Under the pieces are notes generated by a model that did not search any database, was not told the DNA's origin, and saw nothing but the letters and a program-made list of their open reading frames with translations. Source: Actinoplanes ianthinogenes (GTDB lineage Bacteria; Actinomycetota; Actinomycetes; Mycobacteriales; Micromonosporaceae). Taken from it: 64,000 bases of DNA. The stretch is taken from the NCBI RefSeq assembly GCF_018324205.1, contig NZ_AP023356.1:5934001-5998000 (forward strand), given 5' to 3'. Each line of letters opens with the position of its first letter. Position 1 is the first letter of the stretch. A program made the translations under genes and the position numbers. Shown piece by piece: positions 58,377 through 64,000 of the stretch.

Positions 58377-58861
58377 GCGTTCTCCCGTGGTGGTGCGCCG
58401 AGGTCGGTGCGCAGCAGCGCCTCGACGGAGCTGTTGAATTCTTCGAAGAGCTGGGCGAACGTGTCGACCCGTGCGGCCGGCCAATCGCTCAGCGCCCGTT
58501 CCAGCAGGGCGGTCCGGGCGGTGCGCAGGCGCTCGCAGGCCGCCACGCCGTCCTCGGTGACGGCCAGCCGGGAGGCCCGGCCGTCCGCCGGATCGGCCTC
58601 GCGGCGGGCCAGGCCGGCCTTGACGAGCTGGGCGACCTGCCGGCTGATCGTCGACGGGTCGGCCTGTTTCAGATCGGCGAGGTCGGTCACCCGCATCGGG
58701 CCCATCGCACGCAACGGCAACAGCAGCATCAACGCGGAGAACTCGGCGCCGAGGTCTCCGGTCTTGAGCATGCCTCGGAATCGCGGCCCCATCCGGATCA
58801 ACCGGATGATTTCCTCCGACAACCGCGACACGCCGGCCGTGGCGTTCTGCTCCTCGTGCAC
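58373..58861 (-). CDS. MarR-family repressor of the efflux gene
   Basis: A protein of about 162 residues with the MarR winged helix: MRVTDLADLKQADPSTISRQVAQLVKAGLARRE, and the wing DPADGRASRLAVTEDG. The GTG at 58861 follows GAGGA by about 10 nt and is preferred over TTG 58891. Stop and start overlap with the DHA2 gene by 4 bp, so the two are co-regulated. An imperfect palindrome upstream is a candidate operator for autoregulation. Confidence 0.9.
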   Translation of the reverse strand: MHEEQNATAGVSRLSEEIIRLIRMGPRFRGMLKTGDLGAEFSALMLLLPLRAMGPMRVTDLADLKQADPSTISRQVAQLVKAGLARREADPADGRASRLAVTEDGVAACERLRTARTALLERALSDWPAARVDTFAQLFEEFNSSVEALLRTDLGAPPRENA

Positions 58862-58894
58862 GTGATTGCCGTCCTCAAGGTGTGGGGACAATAC

Positions 58895-58907
58895 GTGTAG
58901 CGTACAA
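58895..58907 (-). promoter_or_regulatory. MarR-type operator candidate (GTGTAGCGTACAA)
   Basis: A 13-bp element GTGTA-GCG-TACAA (one mismatch from the palindrome TTGTA-N3-TACAA) about 35-45 bp upstream of the MarR start. It is the size and type of site bound by MarR dimers. AT content around it is unusually high. Confidence 0.5.
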
Positions 58908-58933
58908 GTTGTTGCGTGATGAACGCATCAGGG

Positions 58934-59533
58934 TCAGCGCATGCGCCAGACGCCGGTGCGCAGCTCGCCGGTGTCCTCCAGGCTCTCCGGGACCGGCACC
59001 ACGTATTCGGTGATCAGCTCGAAGAGTCGTTCCGGGAAGTACCCACGCCCGGGGTCGCCAACCAGCACCGACGCCCCGTTCCGCCGGAAGGCGCGCAGTT
59101 GCCCGGTGATCTGCGGGGCGACCGCGGGGCTGTAGAAGACGTCGCCGGCCAGCACCAGCTCGGGGAGCTCCATCGGCTCGGCGAGGGTGACGCCGTTGGC
59201 GGCCGCGTTGCGATGCGCCGCGGCGACCGCGTCCGGATCGATGTCGGTGGCGGCGACCCGCGCGGCGCCGCAGCGGGCGGCGGCGATCGCGGCCACCCCG
59301 GAGCCGGTGGCCAGGTCCAGCACCCGCCGGCCGGCCGCCTCGTCCGGGTGGTCCAGCAGGTAGCGGGCCAGCGCCTGGCCGCCGGCCCAGACGAACGCCC
59401 AGAACGGCGGCGGGACGTCACTGCGGAACTCGCCGCCGGTCAGGTCGAAGAGGCCGACCGGGGCGTCGACCAGGTGGAGGGAGATCTCCGGGGCCAGCGG
59501 GACCGGGAGCAGGGCTGTCGAGGCGTCGAGCAC
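58934..59533 (-). CDS. SAM-dependent methyltransferase (ETFB lysine/nicotinamide N-methylase-like)
   Basis: A 199-residue class-I methyltransferase: LDLATGSGVAAIAAARCGA (SAM-binding motif I), ATDIDPDAVAAAHRN (motif II) and VLAGDVFYSP (motif with DVFY). The N-terminal PPFWAFVWAGGQALARYL is characteristic of the METTL20/ETFBKMT-like group that methylates lysine on ETF-beta. GTG start at 59533. Actual substrate unproven. Confidence 0.85.
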   Translation of the reverse strand: MLDASTALLPVPLAPEISLHLVDAPVGLFDLTGGEFRSDVPPPFWAFVWAGGQALARYLLDHPDEAAGRRVLDLATGSGVAAIAAARCGAARVAATDIDPDAVAAAHRNAAANGVTLAEPMELPELVLAGDVFYSPAVAPQITGQLRAFRRNGASVLVGDPGRGYFPERLFELITEYVVPVPESLEDTGELRTGVWRMR

Positions 59534-59565
59534 CTCGCGATTGTCCCCCTCGGGCCGCCGCTATC

Positions 59566-60054
59566 TCAGACGCACGCCGTGACCGGCGGGTTCGCCATCA
59601 GCAGCCGGGCGCGATACTCCGCGCGCAGCTCGGCGGCCCACGGGGCGTCCTCGTCCTCGAGCAGCGGGCGGGCGGCCAGGAAGGCGGCCGCGGTCAGCGG
59701 GCGGGCGGCGCGCTCCGGCGAACGGCCCTCGGCGGCCGTGATCAGCTGGTCGAAGGTGTGCACGTCGACCCGGACACGCTCGGTGTCCAGGTGGTAACGC
59801 CCGAAGCGGCCGACGACCACCGAGTCGCGGCCGCGCACGCCCGGCTCCAGGGCCTCACGCAGCACCTTGAGATCCGCCCGCACGGTCGCGGACGGGGCGC
59901 CGACCAGGTCGGACAGCTCCACAAGCGACAGCTCGCCGTGCAGCGCCAGGAGGGCGAGCAACTGACGCGGGCGGTCGCCGCCGAAGTCGTCGCGTCCGAG
60001 GCGGATGCCACGGGTGCGGACCTCGATGCGGCCGAAGAGCTGAATCTCGTACAT
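59566..60054 (-). CDS. Small SARP/BTAD-like regulator
   Basis: A 162-residue protein. The N-terminal winged helix (YEIQLFGRIEVRTRG, then DDFGGDRPRQLLALLALHG) matches the start of SARPs, followed by the VRADLKVLREAL helix and a partial BTAD helical segment. It is far shorter than an intact SARP (usually about 250 or more), so it is either a minimal version or a truncated relative. ATG at 60054. Confidence 0.72.
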   Translation of the reverse strand: MYEIQLFGRIEVRTRGIRLGRDDFGGDRPRQLLALLALHGELSLVELSDLVGAPSATVRADLKVLREALEPGVRGRDSVVVGRFGRYHLDTERVRVDVHTFDQLITAAEGRSPERAARPLTAAAFLAARPLLEDEDAPWAAELRAEYRARLLMANPPVTACV

Positions 60055-60268
60055 GATGCAAAATCGTGTCGTCGGCCCCCGGTAGCGGCAAGCCCCAATG
60101 CGGGGGGTGCCCTCGGCCGAAAGACTGGTTACAGCGGCCGCTCGGGTGGCACCCTGGCGTCCTCGTGGCACAACGGCCGCCTGTTGGTAGGGCGGGCATG
60201 GTGGTGGGTAGTCCTTAGACTGCGCGGGGCCCATCGGGCCGAACCGCTGGACAGAGGATGGTGCACGC

Positions 60269-60928
60269 ATGGGAAACGGCGAGGCGATCCGAGTGCTCGT
60301 CGTCGACGGTCACCAGACCTTTGCTGAGCTGCTCGGACATGCCCTGGCAGGGCAGCCGGACCTGTGCTGGGTGGGGCACGCGCGGACCGGTGCGGAGGCG
60401 TTGCACCTCGCGTCCGAGCTGTCACCGGACGTCATCCTCCTCGATCCGGAACTGTCCGATGCGGACGGCATCGCGATCGCGCAGCTCATCCGGGTGCGCC
60501 AGCCGGACGTCCGTGTGGTGATCCTCACTGCCCGCGAGGACCCGGGTCTGATCAGCCGGGCCACCACGTTCGGCGCGGCCGGCTTCATCTCCAAGAACGG
60601 CGCGCTGGCCGAGGTGCTGAACGCACTGCGCACCGCGCACGACGGCGGGATGACCGTCTCCACCGACATCATGGCCCGGCTGCTGCGCAGCACCAGCCCG
60701 GCCACCGTCACCCGGGCGAGCAGCGGGCTCACGGCGCGTGAGGACGAGGTGTTGCAGCTGATGGCGGCCGGTTTGGACGCCCGGGCGGTGGCCCGCCGGC
60801 TGGGCATCAGCGTGCACACCTGCCGGGGGTACCAGAAGGCGGTGCTCGCCAAGCTCGGCGCGCACAGCCAGCTCGAGGCAGTGGCGATCGCCACTCGCCG
60901 CGGGCTGGTCCGGCCTGTCGGGCGGTAA
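60269..60928 (+). CDS. NarL/FixJ-family response regulator with altered acidic pocket
   Basis: A 219-residue protein with a receiver domain (phospho-acceptor Asp59 in VILLDPELS, and a Lys in ISKNGA) and a LuxR-type helix-turn-helix (LTAREDEVLQLMAAGLDARAVARRLGIS). The usual acidic pair near residue 13 (DD) is VVDGHQ here, so one metal-binding Asp has become Gly. Phosphorylation may be weak or absent. ATG 60269. Confidence 0.88.
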   Translation: MGNGEAIRVLVVDGHQTFAELLGHALAGQPDLCWVGHARTGAEALHLASELSPDVILLDPELSDADGIAIAQLIRVRQPDVRVVILTAREDPGLISRATTFGAAGFISKNGALAEVLNALRTAHDGGMTVSTDIMARLLRSTSPATVTRASSGLTAREDEVLQLMAAGLDARAVARRLGISVHTCRGYQKAVLAKLGAHSQLEAVAIATRRGLVRPVGR

Positions 60929-61030
60929 ATTCGCCGATCACACGTCGATCCGGTTCATCTGCGGAGGGCTGCGATCCGTATTGCCTTGCGGGCGTCGAGT
61001 GACGACGTCGCAGGGGAGAGGACATCGGCC

Positions 61031-62398
61031 GTGGACCGTACCGTCGCCGACGGCGCAACGCCGGAGTCGGCAGGTGAGCCGTCGGGACAGCTGCCGCAGC
61101 GGCGGCGTGGGGAACGGCTGTACCGGCAACCGCAGCCGGACTCCACGGAGGGCACCAGCTGGTTCGGGGACGCGCCCGCGCCGCCCGACCCGCCGGCCGC
61201 CGCCGGCTCGCCGGCCTCCCCCGGCCCGGTCACGGCACCCTCTCCTGCTCCGGCTGCCGCGCCGGTCGACCCACCCGAGTACGGGCCCGCCTCACCGGGT
61301 GGCCCGGGACGCGCGTCGTTCGGCTTCACCGCCGGGCCGATCAGCGGCAACCGGCCGCTGGGCGGGCGGGACGACGCCGATGCCGACGCCTGGCCGGCCG
61401 CCGAGTCCGCATCCGCGTCCGGCGGGCTGCCGGTGGTCCGGCGCCGGGCCGCCGACGCCGCGCCCACCTCGCCGGCCTCGCCCACCTCGCAGGGCTCGCC
61501 CGCCGCCGGGCCGTGGACGTCGCTGCCGTCCTGGGAGACGAACAACTGGGCCAGCACGCTCGATCCGATCCCCTCGCTGCCGCCCGCGCCGGCCGATGCT
61601 CCGCCCGCCCGGCCGCGGCCGGCGCCGCCGCCACCGCGGCGGCGCGGGTCCCGGCTGGTCACCACGGGCATGGCGGTGCTCGGCGTGGCCGCCGTGCTGG
61701 TGATCGCGCTGACCGGGGTGGTGTTCTACTCCGGGCCGGACTCCAAGGTCACCCAGATGCTCAATCTCGGCGGGGACGGCGCCGCCGCCGGGTCCCGGCT
61801 GGTGACCGCGCCGCTCAACGGCCGGACCACGGCGTCCTTCGAGATGCTGGCGGCCAGCGACCGGGTGCGGGTGACGGTCGCCGACATCGGTGACGACCTG
61901 TTCCGGATCAGCACCCCGGACGACTCGCCGCTGCGGCCCAGCCCGCAGCTCGACGAGACCGGGGTACGCCTGCAGGTGACCCGGCAGGGCGACGGCGCGG
62001 ACGGTGAGGTGGACGTGGTGCTCGCCCAGTCGGTGCGCTGGACCCTGCGCTTCTCCGGGTACGCGGCCGAACGCGACGTGGACCTCGGCAAGGGGCAGGT
62101 GACCGGGATCGAGATGGTCGGCGGGACCCGGCGGGCGGTGATGGCCCTGTCGGTGCCCTCCGGCACGGTGCCCGTGAAGATCACCGGCGGGGTCGACGAG
62201 CTGACCCTGAAGGCGCCGGTCGGCAGCCCGATCCGGGTCAAGGTCGGCGGCGGGGCGGCCACCGTCACGGCCGGGTCCCGGACGCTGCGGGACGTCGCGC
62301 CCGGGTCGACGCTGACGCCGAAGAACTGGGACGCCGCCGGGCGGTACGACGTCGACGCCGCCTCGAAGATCACCCTGCTGAACGTGGAAGCCGGGTGA
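61031..62398 (+). CDS. Pro/Ala-rich single-pass protein with beta-rich extracellular domain
   Basis: A 455-residue protein. About 220 residues of low-complexity Pro/Ala/Ser sequence come first, then one membrane helix (LVTTGMAVLGVAAVLVIALTGVVF), then a beta-rich domain of about 210 residues rich in Gly and Asp (VRVTVADIGDDLFRI). The cytoplasmic Pro-rich arm is unusual. Start is GTG at 61031, because GGGGAGAGG lies 9 nt upstream, while a TTG at 60986 has no ribosome site. No domain recognised. Confidence 0.72.
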   Translation: MDRTVADGATPESAGEPSGQLPQRRRGERLYRQPQPDSTEGTSWFGDAPAPPDPPAAAGSPASPGPVTAPSPAPAAAPVDPPEYGPASPGGPGRASFGFTAGPISGNRPLGGRDDADADAWPAAESASASGGLPVVRRRAADAAPTSPASPTSQGSPAAGPWTSLPSWETNNWASTLDPIPSLPPAPADAPPARPRPAPPPPRRRGSRLVTTGMAVLGVAAVLVIALTGVVFYSGPDSKVTQMLNLGGDGAAAGSRLVTAPLNGRTTASFEMLAASDRVRVTVADIGDDLFRISTPDDSPLRPSPQLDETGVRLQVTRQGDGADGEVDVVLAQSVRWTLRFSGYAAERDVDLGKGQVTGIEMVGGTRRAVMALSVPSGTVPVKITGGVDELTLKAPVGSPIRVKVGGGAATVTAGSRTLRDVAPGSTLTPKNWDAAGRYDVDAASKITLLNVEAG

Positions 62399-62419
62399 CC
62401 CCCGAGGCGGGGACGCGGA

Positions 62420-63649
62420 TCAGGACAGCACGCGCAGGCGGACCGTCTGGTCCATGGCGCGCAGCTGCTCCAGGACCTCGTCGCTGTAACCCTTGCCGAT
62501 GTCGGTGATCAGGTAGCCGTACTCACCGCGGGTGCTCAGCAGCTGGCCCTCGACGTTCACGTTGTGCTCGGCCAGGATCCGGTTGACCTGGGCCAGCACG
62601 CCCGGGGTGTTGATGTGCACGTGCACGATGCGGTGCAGGCCGGGCTGCTCGGGCAGGACCACGCCGGGCAGGTTCACACTCAGCGTGGTGTTGCCCTCGG
62701 TGAGGAACTTGGCCAGCTTGTTCGCCACGAAGCCGCCGATGTCGGACTGCGCCTCCTCGGTCGAACCGCCGATGTGCGGGGTGAGAATCACGTTCGGCAG
62801 GCCGCGCAGCTCGGAGAGGAACTCGTCGCCACGGCCTTTCGGCTCCTGCGGGAAGACGTCGACGGCGGCGCCGGCCAGGTGGCCGCTCTTCAGCGCGTCG
62901 CGCAGCGCCAGGTGGTCGACGACGATGCCGCGGGACAGGTTGAGGAACAGGCTGCCCGGGCGCATCTTGGCGAACTGCTCGGCGCCGAAGAAACCGGCGT
63001 TGCCCGGGCGGCCGTCGACGTGCAGGGTGACGATGTCGCTGGTCTCCAGCAGCTCGTCCAGGCTGGCGCAGCGGTGCGCGTTGCTCAGCGCCAGCTTGTC
63101 GGCGGTGTCGTAGAACGAGACCGACATGCCGAGGTTCTCCGCGAGGACGGAGAGCTGGGTGCCGATGTTGCCGTACCCGATGATGCCGAGGCGGCGGCCG
63201 CGGATCTCGTGCGCGCCGTCCGCCGACTTGTCCCAGACACCCTGGTGCATCAGCGCGTTCTTCTCGGTGAGCCGGCGGGTCATCGCGATGATCTCGGCGA
63301 TCGCCAGCTCCACCACCGAGCGGGTGTTGGAGAACGGGGCGTTGAAGACCGCGATGCCCGAGGTCGACGCGGTGGTCAGGTCGATCTGGTCGGTCCCGAT
63401 GCAGAACGCGCCGATCGCCACCAGGCTGTCGGCGGCCTCCAGCACCTTCGCGGTGACCTTGGTCTTCGAGCGGATGCCGAGCAGATGCACTCCGGAGATG
63501 CGCTCGATCAGCTCGGCCTCGTCCAGCGCGCTCGCCACGGACTCGACAGCGAAGCCGTCCTCCTCGAGCCGGGACACCGCATCGGGATGGATGCTCTCCA
63601 ACAGCAGGACTCGCACCTTGGCCTGGTCGATCATCATCTTCCGTTCCAT
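62420..63649 (-). CDS. serA: D-3-phosphoglycerate dehydrogenase, E. coli-type
   Basis: A 409-residue protein of the short SerA type: AIGAFCIGTDQIDL, cofactor-binding GIIGYGNIGTQLSV, catalytic Arg/Glu/His in LNLSRGIVVD, VDVFPQEP and HIGGSTEEAQ, and a C-terminal ACT domain (VHINTPGVLAQVN) that binds serine for feedback inhibition. It starts serine synthesis from 3-phosphoglycerate. Actinobacterial housekeeping SerA is usually about 530 residues with an extra domain, so this resembles the 410-residue E. coli protein. ATG 63649; no ribosome site is apparent. Confidence 0.95.
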   Translation of the reverse strand: MERKMMIDQAKVRVLLLESIHPDAVSRLEEDGFAVESVASALDEAELIERISGVHLLGIRSKTKVTAKVLEAADSLVAIGAFCIGTDQIDLTTASTSGIAVFNAPFSNTRSVVELAIAEIIAMTRRLTEKNALMHQGVWDKSADGAHEIRGRRLGIIGYGNIGTQLSVLAENLGMSVSFYDTADKLALSNAHRCASLDELLETSDIVTLHVDGRPGNAGFFGAEQFAKMRPGSLFLNLSRGIVVDHLALRDALKSGHLAGAAVDVFPQEPKGRGDEFLSELRGLPNVILTPHIGGSTEEAQSDIGGFVANKLAKFLTEGNTTLSVNLPGVVLPEQPGLHRIVHVHINTPGVLAQVNRILAEHNVNVEGQLLSTRGEYGYLITDIGKGYSDEVLEQLRAMDQTVRLRVLS

Positions 63650-63921
63650 GTTCGGTAGACCGCCCGGGCCGCCACGCCGAAGCCCAGTTCACAAGGCGTC
63701 AAGCCTAGTCCCCTCGGCGGCGCCGGCCGGTGCGGTGTGGGTGAGGTCCCAACAACCGGGCGGTTGCCGGGCCTTCCGGCGTGCTGTCGCGGTGGGTTAC
63801 GGCCGGGGCGGCCGCGCCGGTTCACCGCCTCCCCGCCGTTGTGCAACGCGCGATCCGGATCGTGGCAGCGCGAAACCCGGCGGGAAACGGATTTTCCCGC
63901 CGGTCGGGTTGCTCCGGGCGG
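63650..63921. other. Intergenic region upstream of serA
   Basis: 272 bp between serA (minus) and the end of a kinase gene (minus). It must hold the serA promoter. Nothing else was seen. Confidence 0.4.
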
Positions 63922-64000
63922 TTACGGCGCTCGGGGCAGCAGCACGATGACGTCGAGGCCGCCCTCGTCGCGGGCGTCGGCGCGGACGTCGCCGCCGTGC
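63922..64000 (-). CDS. Sensor histidine kinase, C-terminal end only
   Basis: The visible 25 residues read HGGDVRADARDEGGLDVIVLLPRAP then a TAA stop. The HGG at the start and LP near the end match the last motif (G2 region) of GHKL ATPase domains in sensor kinases. The rest of the gene lies to the right of the window. Confidence 0.6.
   Translation of the reverse strand, partial: HGGDVRADARDEGGLDVIVLLPRAP

Noticed and set aside
56448..58865. A plus-strand open frame of about 800 residues
   Set aside because: Antisense to the DHA2 efflux and MarR genes, both of which have complete family motifs.
1..64000. tRNA, rRNA, CRISPR, IS elements or prophage
   Set aside because: No tRNA T-loop/acceptor pattern, no regular spacer-repeat array, and no transposase, integrase or phage structural gene was seen.

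Overview
The window is very GC-rich DNA with the gene density, GTG/TTG starts, conservon operon, SARP-type regulators, MHYT proteins and two-component genes of a filamentous actinobacterium. Gene content (conservon, c-di-AMP riboswitch before an NlpC/P60 gene, MhuD-like haem oxygenase, AldO-like alditol oxidase) suggests Micromonosporaceae, perhaps close to Actinoplanes. That placement is inference from sequence character, not from a search. No rRNA, tRNA, CRISPR array, integrase or transposase was found, so this looks like chromosomal core and accessory DNA rather than a mobile island.

Layout. 0-8 kb: a GlxA-type regulator, a rhodanese, an alditol oxidase/LtrA pair with a divergent PadR regulator, a receiver-GAF protein, an MHYT membrane sensor and a stand-alone KAS III enzyme. 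8.3-10.1 kb: repeat-rich DNA (a dispersed element with a DnaA box, an 11-copy 15-bp array, a 15-copy 18-bp array coding a Gly-Gln-Pro tail). 10.2-16.7 kb: a flippase fused to a condensation-like acyltransferase, CorA, a DrrAB-like ABC exporter and a WYL regulator. 16.9-21 kb: a GNAT gene and a GH20 hexosaminidase starting only 25 bp apart, and an M48 membrane peptidase. 21.5-27.5 kb: two small paralogous envelope proteins divergent from a complete conservon (CvnA-D). 27.5-34.4 kb: an unusual membrane SARP with a helix-hairpin-helix tail, an LppX-like lipoprotein, a LacI-type regulator with a small upstream gene and palindromic operator, a lactonase and a substrate-binding/VWA protein.

34.4-45.4 kb is largely sugar metabolism: a ROK repressor divergent from xylA-xylB, a phosphotriesterase-like/CMD pair facing a CGNR-type regulator across two near-identical palindromes, a GT4 enzyme, an MFS carrier overlapping tail to tail with a GH13 glucosidase, and a stand-alone RSH-like HD hydrolase. 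45.4-50.2 kb: a second MHYT protein, a 47-residue GPGG-motif membrane protein, a metallophosphoesterase/BON/nucleotidyltransferase run, a thymidylate-kinase-like protein and a second copy of the DnaA-box element. 50.2-53 kb: a group 2 sigma factor behind a sigma-R type promoter and a structured leader, facing an NlpC/P60 peptidase controlled by a c-di-AMP riboswitch. 53-58.9 kb: small membrane proteins, a highly structured candidate RNA with its own terminator in front of a GAF-ANTAR gene, an MhuD-like haem oxygenase, and a MarR/DHA2 drug-efflux pair. 58.9-64 kb: a methyltransferase, a small SARP-like protein, a degenerate NarL-type regulator, a secreted/anchored protein, an E. coli-type SerA and the end of a sensor kinase.

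The most interesting signals are the flippase-acyltransferase fusion with a strong internal translation start, the structured RNA at about 55.05-55.25 kb, the dispersed DnaA-box element (two copies), the paired palindromes at 39.66-39.72 kb, the HhH-bearing membrane SARP, and the sigma-R type promoter plus folded leader before the sigma gene.
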